Shown here piece after piece: positions 1 through 8,006 of a stretch of DNA of 64,000 nucleotides. Each line of letters opens with the position of its first letter. Position 1 is the stretch's first letter. The DNA is from Citrobacter telavivensis (GTDB lineage Bacteria > Pseudomonadota > Gammaproteobacteria > Enterobacterales > Enterobacteriaceae). The stretch spans positions 2,728,001 through 2,792,000 of the forward strand of contig CP045205.1 of the NCBI GenBank assembly GCA_009363175.1. The letters run 5' to 3'. The position numbers were made by a program, and so were the translations under genes. A model generated the notes under the pieces. The model was not told the origin of the DNA, made no database searches, and was given only the letters and a program-made list of their open reading frames with translations.

Positions 1-332
1 CTGACGCCCGCGAACTGGTGACGGATACGCGCAAATACCTCGGTGATGTGCCGGGACATACCAGTTTCACCAACGCGCAATTGCTCGACATCATGATGGC
101 GCAGGATTTCCAGGATCTGACCGGTCAGGTGATCAAGCGCATGATGGATGTGATTCAGGAAATTGAACGTCAGCTGCTGATGGTGCTGCTGGAAAACATT
201 CCGGAGCAGGGCGCTCGGCCTAAACGCGAAAGCGAGAGCCTGCTGAATGGGCCGCAGGTCGATACCAGTAAAGCCGGTGTGGTCGCCAGCCAGGACCAGG
301 TGGATGACTTGCTGGACAGCTTAGGTTTCTGA
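1..332 (+). CDS. cheZ: Chemotaxis protein CheZ, C-terminal part
   Basis: This is the 3' end of the CheY-phosphate phosphatase gene; the 5' half lies outside the window and the reading frame enters at base 3. The fragment carries the DFQDLTGQVIKRM segment of the long helical hairpin, whose Asp and Gln (Asp143 and Gln147 in E. coli numbering) act on phospho-CheY. It ends with the conserved SQDQVDDLLDSLGF tail, the amphipathic helix that docks on CheY. The family works in the cytoplasm at the chemoreceptor array to end the tumble signal. The position just before flhBAE is the usual enterobacterial order of cheZ then flhB. Identification is certain; only the missing start limits the description. 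Confidence 0.97.
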   Translation, partial: DARELVTDTRKYLGDVPGHTSFTNAQLLDIMMAQDFQDLTGQVIKRMMDVIQEIERQLLMVLLENIPEQGARPKRESESLLNGPQVDTSKAGVVASQDQVDDLLDSLGF

Positions 333-342
333 TTTCCCACTG

Positions 343-370
343 GCCGGATGGCGAGTTTCTCCCATCCGGC
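343..370. repeat. REP-like hairpin after cheZ
   Basis: GCCGGATGG at 343-351 pairs perfectly with CCATCCGGC at 362-370. The arms resemble half of a REP (palindromic unit). The hairpin sits between cheZ and flhB and probably serves as the 3' end of the cheZ transcript, although no long T run follows it directly. Confidence 0.6.
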
Positions 371-479
371 TATCTGGCTTAAGGCCATAAACCCTGCCTT
401 TTTTGCTGCTTACTCTTGCCATTAACTCAATGTTGTTCTGGCATCATTTTCGCTCATAAGCCCATCCAGGATCTGATGC

Positions 480-1634
480 GTGTCTGAAGAGAGCGAGAGC
501 GACGACAAAACAGAAGCCCCCACCCCCCACCGACTTGAAAAAGCGCGGGAAGAAGGGCAGATACCCCGTTCCAGAGAACTGACGTCACTGCTGATTTTGC
601 TGGTGGGCGTCTGCATTATCTGGATTGGCGGCGAGTCGCTGGCCAGACGGTTGTCGGGCATGTTGTCAGCGGGACTGCGCTTTGACCACAGCATGGTCAA
701 TGACCCCAATCTGATTCTCGGGCAAATCATACTGCTGATTAAAGAAGCGATGATCGCGCTATTGCCGCTGATCACCGGCGTGGTGCTGGTGGCGCTGATC
801 TCGCCGGTTCTGCTCGGTGGTCTGGTCTTTAGCGGTAAATCGCTGCAACCCAAATTTTCCAAGCTCAACCCACTGCCTGGCATCAAACGTATGTTCTCGG
901 CGCAGACGGGGGCGGAGTTGCTGAAGGCGATTCTGAAATCCACGCTGGTGGGCAGCGTGACGGCGCTGTATCTGTGGCACAACTGGCCGGAGATGATGCG
1001 TTTGATGGCGGAGTCCCCGCGTACGGCGATGGGCAACGCGATGGATCTCGTCGGGCTGTGTGCGCTGCTGGTCGTGTTGGGCGTGATTCCGATGGTCGGA
1101 TTCGACGTGATTTTCCAGATCATGAGCCATCTGAAAAAATTGCGCATGTCACGCCAGGATATCCGCGACGAATTTAAACAGAACGAAGGCGACCCTCACG
1201 TGAAAGGGCGTATCCGGCAGATGCAGCGCCAGGCGGCGAGTCGACGCATGATGAGCGACGTCCCCAATGCCGATGTCATCGTTACCAACCCGACGCACTA
1301 TTCGGTGGCGCTTCAGTACGACGAGAACAAGATGAGCGCGCCGAAAGTGGTGGCGAAAGGGGCTGGACTTGTGGCGTTACGTATTCGTGAGATCGGTGCC
1401 GAGAACAAAATTCCCACGCTTGAAGCGCCGCCGCTGGCGCGTGCGCTTTATCGTCATGCTGAGATTGGTCAGCAGATCCCGGGGCAACTGTACGCCGCCG
1501 TCGCGGAAGTGCTGGCCTGGGTCTGGCAGCTTAAACGCTGGCGACTCGCCGGTGGGGAACGTCCACCACAACCTGCAAATCTTCCGGTGCCTGAAGCTCT
1601 GGATTTTATGAACGAGAAGACTACTGATGGCTAA
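480..1634 (+). CDS. flhB: Flagellar type III export protein FlhB
   Basis: FlhB is the substrate-specificity switch of the flagellar export gate in the inner membrane. The 384-residue product starts at a GTG and has the typical basic N-terminus (KTEAPTPHRLEKAREEG), four membrane segments between about residues 35 and 215, and a cytoplasmic domain. The autocleavage site NPTH is intact, with cleavage expected between Asn270 and Pro271. It is two residues longer than the K-12 protein because of a duplicated Glu-Ser near the start. The stop overlaps the start of flhA by 8 bases, so flhB, flhA and flhE form one operon. No clear FlhDC site was recognised upstream. Confidence 0.98.
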   Translation: MSEESESDDKTEAPTPHRLEKAREEGQIPRSRELTSLLILLVGVCIIWIGGESLARRLSGMLSAGLRFDHSMVNDPNLILGQIILLIKEAMIALLPLITGVVLVALISPVLLGGLVFSGKSLQPKFSKLNPLPGIKRMFSAQTGAELLKAILKSTLVGSVTALYLWHNWPEMMRLMAESPRTAMGNAMDLVGLCALLVVLGVIPMVGFDVIFQIMSHLKKLRMSRQDIRDEFKQNEGDPHVKGRIRQMQRQAASRRMMSDVPNADVIVTNPTHYSVALQYDENKMSAPKVVAKGAGLVALRIREIGAENKIPTLEAPPLARALYRHAEIGQQIPGQLYAAVAEVLAWVWQLKRWRLAGGERPPQPANLPVPEALDFMNEKTTDG

Positions 1635-3705
1635 TCTGGTCGCGATGCTGCGCCTGCCCAACAACATAAAAAACACGCAGTGGCAGATCCTTGCCGGGCC
1701 GATCCTCATCCTGCTGATCCTGTCGATGATGGTCCTGCCGCTGCCGGCGTTCATCCTTGACCTGCTGTTTACCTTTAACATCGCGCTGTCGATTATGGTG
1801 CTGCTGGTGGCGATGTTCACCCAGCGTACGCTGGAGTTTGCCGCGTTTCCGACCATTCTGCTGTTTACCACGCTGCTGCGTCTGGCGCTGAACGTGGCCT
1901 CCACCCGTATCATTTTGATGGAAGGGCACACCGGTGCGGCGGCAGCGGGGAAGGTGGTTGAAGCGTTCGGCCACTTCCTGGTCGGTGGCAACTTCGCCAT
2001 CGGTATCGTGGTGTTCGTCATCCTCGTCATCATCAACTTCATGGTCATCACCAAAGGTGCCGGGCGTATCGCCGAAGTGGGCGCGCGCTTTGTCCTTGAC
2101 GGAATGCCGGGTAAACAGATGGCGATTGACGCTGACCTTAACGCCGGTCTTATCGGCGAAGATGAAGCGAAAAAGCGTCGTTCTGAAGTGACCCAGGAAG
2201 CCGACTTCTACGGGTCGATGGACGGTGCGAGTAAGTTTGTTCGCGGTGATGCTATCGCCGGTATTCTGATTATGGTGATCAACGTCGTGGGCGGTCTGCT
2301 GGTGGGCGTGCTGCAACACGGTATGTCCATGGGGCATGCTGCGGAAAGCTATACCCTGCTGACTATCGGTGATGGTCTGGTGGCGCAGATCCCGGCGCTG
2401 GTGATCTCAACGGCGGCGGGCGTCATCGTCACCCGCGTCAGTACCGATCAGGACGTTGGCGAGCAGATGGTCGGGCAACTGTTCAGTAACCCCAGGGTGA
2501 TGTTGCTCAGTGCCGCGGTACTGGGTTTGCTGGGGCTGGTACCGGGGATGCCAAACCTCGTCTTCCTGATGTTTACCGCTGCGCTGCTGGGACTGGCCTG
2601 GTGGATCCGGGGCCGTGAACAGAAGGCGCCTGCCGAGCCGCAGCCAACTAAAGTTCCGGAAAATAATTCGGTGGTGGAAGCCACCTGGAACGATGTGCAA
2701 CTGGAAGACTCGCTTGGCATGGAAGTGGGCTATCGCCTGATCCCGATGGTCGATTTTCAGCAGGATGGCGAACTGTTGGGGCGTATCCGCAGTATTCGTA
2801 AAAAGTTCGCCCAGGACATGGGCTTTTTGCCGCCGGTGGTGCACATCCGCGACAATATGGATCTCCAGCCAGCGCATTACCGCATTCTGATGAAAGGCGT
2901 TGAGATTGGCAGCGGCGACGCCTATCCGGGACGCTGGCTGGCGATCAACCCTGGTACCGCGGCCGGCACATTACCGGGCGAGCAGACGGTTGATCCGGCA
3001 TTTGGCCTGGACGCTATCTGGATCGAAAGCGCGCTAAAAGAACAGGCGCAGATTCAGGGCTTTACCGTGGTGGAGGCCAGTACCGTGGTCGCCACCCATC
3101 TGAATCACCTGATCGGTCAGTATGCGTCTGAACTGTTCGGTCGCCAGGAAGCGCAGCAACTGCTGGATCGCGTGTCACAGGATATGCCGAAGCTGACCGA
3201 AGATTTGGTGCCTGGCGTGGTAACCCTGACCACGCTGCATAAAGTGTTGCAGAATTTGCTGGACGAAAAAGTGCCGATTCGCGATATGCGTACCATTCTG
3301 GAAACGCTGGCAGAACATGCACCGTTGCAGAGCGATCCGCATGAACTCACTGCGGTGGTTCGGGTGGCGCTGGGTCGCGCCATTACTCAGCAGTGGTTCC
3401 CGGGTAACCATGAAGTCAGTGTGATTGGCCTCGACACCGCGCTGGAGCGTCTGCTGTTGCAGGCGCTACAGGGCGGCGGTGGACTGGAGCCGGGTCTTGC
3501 CGACCGTCTGTTGGCGCAAACCCAGGAGGCGCTGTCTCGTCAGGAGATGTTGGGCGCGCCACCGGTGCTGTTGGTTAACCATGCCTTGCGTCCATTGCTG
3601 TCACGTTTCCTGCGCCGCAGCCTGCCGCAATTGGTGGTGCTGTCGAACATGGAGTTGTCCGATAACCGTAACATCCGCATGACGGCGACTATTGGAGGTA
3701 AATAA
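1627..3705 (+). CDS. flhA: Flagellar type III export gate protein FlhA
   Basis: FlhA forms the nonameric ring of the flagellar export gate and couples proton flow to export. The 692-residue length equals the family norm. The first about 330 residues hold eight hydrophobic segments with the conserved FHIPEP-type loop (the ITKGAGRIAEVGARFVLDGMPGKQMAIDADLN region, near residues 140-175). A linker and the large cytoplasmic docking domain follow. The start codon lies inside the 3' end of flhB and the stop shares one base with the flhE start (TAATG), which suggests translational coupling across the operon. The gene is complete, with no sign of decay. Confidence 0.98.
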   Translation: MANLVAMLRLPNNIKNTQWQILAGPILILLILSMMVLPLPAFILDLLFTFNIALSIMVLLVAMFTQRTLEFAAFPTILLFTTLLRLALNVASTRIILMEGHTGAAAAGKVVEAFGHFLVGGNFAIGIVVFVILVIINFMVITKGAGRIAEVGARFVLDGMPGKQMAIDADLNAGLIGEDEAKKRRSEVTQEADFYGSMDGASKFVRGDAIAGILIMVINVVGGLLVGVLQHGMSMGHAAESYTLLTIGDGLVAQIPALVISTAAGVIVTRVSTDQDVGEQMVGQLFSNPRVMLLSAAVLGLLGLVPGMPNLVFLMFTAALLGLAWWIRGREQKAPAEPQPTKVPENNSVVEATWNDVQLEDSLGMEVGYRLIPMVDFQQDGELLGRIRSIRKKFAQDMGFLPPVVHIRDNMDLQPAHYRILMKGVEIGSGDAYPGRWLAINPGTAAGTLPGEQTVDPAFGLDAIWIESALKEQAQIQGFTVVEASTVVATHLNHLIGQYASELFGRQEAQQLLDRVSQDMPKLTEDLVPGVVTLTTLHKVLQNLLDEKVPIRDMRTILETLAEHAPLQSDPHELTAVVRVALGRAITQQWFPGNHEVSVIGLDTALERLLLQALQGGGGLEPGLADRLLAQTQEALSRQEMLGAPPVLLVNHALRPLLSRFLRRSLPQLVVLSNMELSDNRNIRMTATIGGK

Positions 3706-4097
3706 TGCGCAAACTCTTTTGGCTGTTACTCTTCCCGCTGACGTTACAGGCTGCCGGGGAAGGGGCGTGGCAGGCCAGCAGCATCGGTATTACTCTGAAT
3801 CATCGTGGTGTGTCAGCGTCGTCGGCGCCGCTTTCATCCAGCCAGCCCGTCTCGGGTCTGATGACGCTGGTCGCCTGGCGTTATGAGCTGAATGGCCCGA
3901 CGCCTGCTGGCTTACGGGTGCGCTTATGCTCGCAATCCCGCTGCGTGGAGATAGAGGGACAGAGCGGCACAACGATGGCATTTAGCAATGTGCCCGCCGT
4001 TGAACCGCTGCGTTTCATCTGGGAAGTTCCCGGCGGCGGTCGTTTAATTCCCGCATTAAAAGTCCAGAGCAATCAGGTGATTGTGAACTATCAATAA
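3705..4097 (+). CDS. flhE: Flagellar protein FlhE
   Basis: FlhE is a small periplasmic protein that in Salmonella and E. coli guards the flagellar export apparatus against proton leak and affects rod integrity. The 130-residue product has a signal peptide ending near LTLQAAG (about residue 17) and two cysteines in the RLCSQSRC segment that could form a disulfide. It is the last gene of the flhBAE operon, overlapping flhA by one base. A hairpin follows the stop. Downstream the sequence leaves the conserved flagellar region and enters the accessory sugar block. Confidence 0.95.
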   Translation: MRKLFWLLLFPLTLQAAGEGAWQASSIGITLNHRGVSASSAPLSSSQPVSGLMTLVAWRYELNGPTPAGLRVRLCSQSRCVEIEGQSGTTMAFSNVPAVEPLRFIWEVPGGGRLIPALKVQSNQVIVNYQ

Positions 4098-4112
4098 CGG
4101 TTATTCTCCTCA

Positions 4113-4155
4113 TCAGGCAGCGGACTGAATTGCTGCCTGACTCGCATTTTTGGCC
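4113..4155 (+). terminator. Probable terminator of flhBAE
   Basis: TCAGGCAGC at 4113-4121 pairs with GCTGCCTGA at 4132-4140 and is followed after a short gap by a T run. This fits an intrinsic terminator, though the gap before the T run makes it a weak one. Confidence 0.55.
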
Positions 4156-4169
4156 TCACCTTTTGATCT

Positions 4170-4190
4170 AAAAGAAACGCTGTTTTATAA
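4170..4190. promoter_or_regulatory. Candidate KdgR operator before the RhiT/RhiN-like pair
   Basis: The core GAAACGCTGTTTT (4174-4186) differs at one arm base from the KdgR half-site pair GAAAC-N3-GTTTC, has the correct 3-base spacing, and is flanked by A/T on both sides. In soft-rot relatives KdgR represses pectin and rhamnogalacturonan genes through this kind of site. It lies about 175 bases before the transporter start, and kdgR itself is in this window at 59.5 kb. Recognition is by eye, not by a scored matrix. Confidence 0.6.
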
Positions 4191-4219
4191 ATCGGTGACA
4201 CGTGTTGCCGGTCTCTTTG

Positions 4220-4256
4220 CGTTTTTGCCATTTCACTCCAACAGGTGGCAAAAACG
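4220..4256. repeat. Perfect 11-bp inverted repeat in the transporter leader
   Basis: CGTTTTTGCCA at 4220-4230 is exactly complementary to TGGCAAAAACG at 4246-4256 across a 15-base spacer. It lies between the candidate KdgR site and the transporter start. There is no T run, so it is not an obvious terminator. It could be an activator site with separated half-sites or a leader RNA stem. Confidence 0.5.
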
Positions 4257-4359
4257 AAAAGGTATCCCACTTTGTAAGCTTTTACTGTAGCCGTGTAAGT
4301 ACTCCCCTGGCGCAGCCAACCGGCCGGGAGTCCCCCAACCATTTGCAGGGTTAACGGTG

Positions 4360-5943
4360 ATGAAAACACGTAAAATTGGATTGGTGAATTATTTCGCCTA
4401 TGGCTCAGGCGATTTCCTGGGCGCAGGCACCACGGCGCTTACGGCAGCCTGGCTGCTCTATTTCTATACAACCTTCTGCGGACTTTCTCCCATCGAAGCG
4501 ACCTTCATTTTTGCGGCCGCAAGGGTGCTGGATGCCGTTGTCAGTCCGCTGATGGGCTTTTTGACCGATAACTTCGGCTCCAGCTGGCTCGGCAAGCGCT
4601 TTGGTCGGCGTAAATTCTTTATCTTGCTGGGGATCCCGTGCGTATTCAGCTACTCACTGATGTGGGTAGGGGATATGAGCTTCTGGTATTACCTGCTGAC
4701 CTATTTGCTGTTTGATATTGTCTATACCATGATCCTGGTGCCTTACGAGACGCTGGTACCGGAAATGACCGATGATTTCAAACAGAAAACCAAGTTTTCC
4801 GGCGCGCGTATTGGTATGGCGCAAATGTCCGCTATTTTGGCCTCTTTCCTGCCCGGCATTTTGTTAACCGCTTTCGGTAAGCACAACCCGATCTCCTTCT
4901 TTTATGCCAGCCTCGTGTTCTCGGTACTGTGCGCGTTGATGCTGACCTTTGTCTGGTTCTTTACCTGGGAACGTCCGCGTGAAGAGTGGACAGAAGCCGC
5001 GCTGCGCGCAGAAGAAGAGAAAAAGAGCCTGACGTTCAGTCAGAGCATGAATCGTCTGTTCGTAGAGTTAAGCTCTACACTGCGTATTAAAATATTCCGC
5101 CAGCATCTGGGGATGTACCTTGGCGGCTATATTGCCCAGGACGTGTTCAACGCCGTCTTTACCTATTACGTCGTGTTTGTCCTGATGCAGGAAGCCTCAA
5201 TGGCGTCGAATCTGCTTGGAACGATGGCTATCTTCCAGTTTATTGCAGTCATCGCCATGATTCCGCTATGTATCCGTTTTGGACCTGCGCCATCCTACCG
5301 AATGGTGGTGGTGCTTTTCGGTCTGAGTTCACTCTCTTATGCGGTGCTTTACTACGCCGGATTGAGCGATGTCTACTCTCTGTTACTGCTGGTTTCCGCG
5401 GTGGCAGGTCTGGGTCGTGGGGGGATCAACTATGTACCGTGGAACACCTACACCTACATTGCGGATGTGGATGAAGTCATTACCGGTCAGCGCCGCGAAG
5501 GGATCTTCGCTGGGATCATGACCCTGACGCGTAAAGCGTCACAGGCTGGAGCGGTGATGCTGGTCGGCATTGTCATGCAAATGTCAGGCTTTGTCTCAGG
5601 GCAGAGCACGCAGCCTGAAGCGGTCAGCCATACCATCCTGCTGATCCTCAGCTGCGGTACGCTACTGGTGCTGGCCTGCGGTTTCCTGGTTTCCCTGCGC
5701 TTTAAACTGAATTTGCAAACCCACAGCACGCTGCGCGAAGAGACGGCGAAAATGCGCGAGTCAGGCTGCGCAATGCCGGAAAGCATTACGCCACAGGCGC
5801 GCGCCACCGTCGAGATGCTCGCCGGACTGCCGTATGAATCACTTTGGGGTAACAACAACATTGGTTATCTGAATCGTAACAAACCAGCGGCTCCCTCACT
5901 GAAGCAGGCTGCGATATTGAATTCGACTTACAACAGAGGTTAA
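4360..5943 (+). CDS. GPH-family sugar:cation symporter, RhiT-like
   Basis: This is a 527-residue inner-membrane transporter with about twelve hydrophobic segments and the layout of the glycoside-pentoside-hexuronide symporters, including the GDFLGAG opening near residue 18 and the LGKRFGRRKF loop after the second segment. An extra polar tail of about 70 residues closes the protein. The adjacent GH105 hydrolase, 4 bases downstream, points to uptake of unsaturated rhamnogalacturonides, as for RhiT/RhiN in Dickeya. The substrate is inferred from that pairing. The ATG at 4360 is preferred over an in-frame GTG at 4357. A candidate KdgR operator lies upstream. Confidence 0.8.
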   Translation: MKTRKIGLVNYFAYGSGDFLGAGTTALTAAWLLYFYTTFCGLSPIEATFIFAAARVLDAVVSPLMGFLTDNFGSSWLGKRFGRRKFFILLGIPCVFSYSLMWVGDMSFWYYLLTYLLFDIVYTMILVPYETLVPEMTDDFKQKTKFSGARIGMAQMSAILASFLPGILLTAFGKHNPISFFYASLVFSVLCALMLTFVWFFTWERPREEWTEAALRAEEEKKSLTFSQSMNRLFVELSSTLRIKIFRQHLGMYLGGYIAQDVFNAVFTYYVVFVLMQEASMASNLLGTMAIFQFIAVIAMIPLCIRFGPAPSYRMVVVLFGLSSLSYAVLYYAGLSDVYSLLLLVSAVAGLGRGGINYVPWNTYTYIADVDEVITGQRREGIFAGIMTLTRKASQAGAVMLVGIVMQMSGFVSGQSTQPEAVSHTILLILSCGTLLVLACGFLVSLRFKLNLQTHSTLREETAKMRESGCAMPESITPQARATVEMLAGLPYESLWGNNNIGYLNRNKPAAPSLKQAAILNSTYNRG

Positions 5944-5947
5944 GGAT

Positions 5948-7087
5948 ATGAAGGTTTGGCCTGTCAAACATAGCGCATTACTGCGTCAGCCGGAACGTTT
6001 TATCTCCCGGGAAGAACTGAAAACGTTAATTCAGACGGTGACAACCAATCTGGTGAACATCAAGGACGAGACTGGTCAATTTCTGCTGCGCCTGGACGAC
6101 GGACGCGTGATAGACACCAAAGGCTGGGCAGGGTGGGAATGGACGCACGGCGTTGGGCTGTACGGGATGTATCAGTACTACCAGCAGACCGGTGACGAGA
6201 CCATGCGCGATATTATCGACAACTGGTTCGCCGACCGTTTTGCCGAAGGGACCACCACCAAAAACGTCAACACGATGGCGCCGTTCCTGACTCTGGCGTA
6301 TCGCTATGAGGAGACGCGTAACCCGGCTTATCTGCCGTGGCTCGACGCCTGGGCGGAATGGGCGATGTATGAGATGCCGCGCACCGATCATGGCGGCATG
6401 CAGCACATCACGCTGGCGGAAGAGAACCATCAGCAGATGTGGGATGACACGCTGATGATGACGGTGCTGCCGCTGGCGAAAATTGGACAGTTGCTTAACC
6501 GCCCTGAATATGTGGAAGAGGCGACCTATCAGTTTCTGCTGCACGTACAGAATCTGATGGACCGGGAGACCGGCCTGTGGTTCCACGGCTGGAATTACGA
6601 CGGACATCATAACTTTGCCAACGCCCGCTGGGCACGCGGCAATAGCTGGCTAACCATTGTTATCCCGGACTTCCTCGAACTGGTGAACCTGCCGGAAAAC
6701 AACGCCGTACGCCGCTATCTGGTGCAGGTGCTGAATGCGCAGATTGCCGCGCTTGCGAACTGTCAGGATGAGAGCGGACTGTGGCATACGCTGCTTGACG
6801 ACCCGCATTCCTACCTGGAAGCTTCCGCCACCGCAGGGTTCGCTTACGGGATTTTAAAAGCCGTGCGTAAACGGTTTGTCAGTGCGGAATATGCCGACGT
6901 GGCGGAAAAAGCGATTCGCGGAATTGTGCGGAACATTTCACCGCAAGGGGAACTGCTACAAACCTCTTTCGGTACGGGAATGGGGCACGATCTCGACTTC
7001 TATCGGGCGATACCGCTGACGTCCATGCCCTACGGCCAGGCAATGGCGATGCTGTGTCTGACGGAGTATTTACGCAAGTACTTCTGA
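5948..7087 (+). CDS. GH105 unsaturated rhamnogalacturonyl hydrolase, RhiN/YteR-like
   Basis: This 379-residue protein belongs to the GH88/GH105 alpha/alpha-barrel hydrolases, which remove the 4,5-unsaturated galacturonic acid left at the non-reducing end by rhamnogalacturonan lyases. Visible marks are WEWTHGVGLYGMY (about residues 63-75), MWDDTLMM around Asp166/Asp167 (the catalytic Asp of the family) and ARWARGNSW (about 226-234). There is no signal peptide, so it should act in the cytoplasm on imported disaccharide. It is the second gene of the pair with the GPH transporter. No polysaccharide lyase is present in the window, so the cell may feed on products released by other organisms. Confidence 0.88.
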   Translation: MKVWPVKHSALLRQPERFISREELKTLIQTVTTNLVNIKDETGQFLLRLDDGRVIDTKGWAGWEWTHGVGLYGMYQYYQQTGDETMRDIIDNWFADRFAEGTTTKNVNTMAPFLTLAYRYEETRNPAYLPWLDAWAEWAMYEMPRTDHGGMQHITLAEENHQQMWDDTLMMTVLPLAKIGQLLNRPEYVEEATYQFLLHVQNLMDRETGLWFHGWNYDGHHNFANARWARGNSWLTIVIPDFLELVNLPENNAVRRYLVQVLNAQIAALANCQDESGLWHTLLDDPHSYLEASATAGFAYGILKAVRKRFVSAEYADVAEKAIRGIVRNISPQGELLQTSFGTGMGHDLDFYRAIPLTSMPYGQAMAMLCLTEYLRKYF

Positions 7088-7132
7088 CCTTTCCTCCGGA
7101 ACGCGTCGTCCTCCGGGGCGGTGTGACGGGGA

Positions 7133-7162
7133 GCCCGGATAAGGCAGTCGCCGCATCCGGGC
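7133..7162. repeat. REP element
   Basis: GCCCGGATAAGGC at the left and GCCGCATCCGGGC at the right make a typical palindromic unit hairpin. It lies between the convergent GH105 gene and the DeoR-type regulator gene and may terminate or stabilise either transcript. Confidence 0.75.
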
Positions 7163-7180
7163 ACTTCACCACGCTAAAGT

Positions 7181-7954
7181 CTACAGGCGTGCCTCTTCAT
7201 CCAGGGAAATAATCTGTATACCCGCATTGCGATACTCTGTTGCCTCATCGGGCAAGCGATCAATCACGAGGGTATTGATACGATCTGCTGAGGTAAATTG
7301 AGCCAGTGACGTGTTCTTCAGTTTGCTGTAGTCGCAAACGATAATCACCTGGCTTGCATGCTCAACCATGCCCCGTTTTGTTTCTGCCAGCATAATGTCA
7401 GCCACACAGGCACCCTGTTTGAGCGAGAGCGAATTGGTCCCCATAAACGCTTTATCGACGTTCAGCGTATCGAGAATGGATCGTCCGTTTATCGCCACCA
7501 CACAGTGGTATCCTTTCTTCACGATCCCGCCCAGCAGGATGGTCTGAATTGAGGGACTGGATTCCAGTTCGCGAGCGATCTGATAATCATTGGTCACCAC
7601 GGTCACGTTCTGCCGATCGCGGATATTACGCGCGATGTGTAGGGTCGTTGTGCCTGTATCCAGCACAATAATATCGCCATCTTCAACCAGCGCCGCCGCG
7701 CGCTGGCCAATCCGTTCCTTAGCGCTCAGGTTGACAATTTCGCGGGTGTCAGAAGCCTGTTCAAAACTCGCCCGCGTACGGAGAACGGCGCCGCCATGCG
7801 TTCGGGTAAGCAACCCTTCATCTTCCAACTGACGGAGATCGGCTCGAATGGTTGCGCCGGATACATTAAAGAGATCGCACATTTCAGAAACAGTGACTTT
7901 GCGTTTTTCCCTGAGAATACTGAGCAACTTCTCCTGTCTTTCTTCTGCAAACAT
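7181..7954 (-). CDS. DeoR/GlpR-family transcriptional repressor
   Basis: The 257-residue protein has the family's N-terminal winged helix (MFAEERQEKLLSILREKRKV, then the helix-turn-helix VSEMCDLFNVSGATIRADLRQLE, about residues 20-43) and the sugar-phosphate-sensing C-domain with DTGTTTLHIARNI and VTNDYQIAREL motifs. Members of this family sense a phosphorylated sugar intermediate and repress the adjacent operon. It is the last gene of a minus-strand set with the kinase (52-base gap) and the aldolase. Its likely operators are the TTTCATTT repeats near 10.3-10.4 kb. The inducer is unknown. Confidence 0.9.
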   Translation of the reverse strand: MFAEERQEKLLSILREKRKVTVSEMCDLFNVSGATIRADLRQLEDEGLLTRTHGGAVLRTRASFEQASDTREIVNLSAKERIGQRAAALVEDGDIIVLDTGTTTLHIARNIRDRQNVTVVTNDYQIARELESSPSIQTILLGGIVKKGYHCVVAINGRSILDTLNVDKAFMGTNSLSLKQGACVADIMLAETKRGMVEHASQVIIVCDYSKLKNTSLAQFTSADRINTLVIDRLPDEATEYRNAGIQIISLDEEARL

Positions 7955-8006
7955 TCTTCCTCTCTTATTTACGGCGCGTTCCGCACGATAGCGCGCTGGC
8001 TTATCT

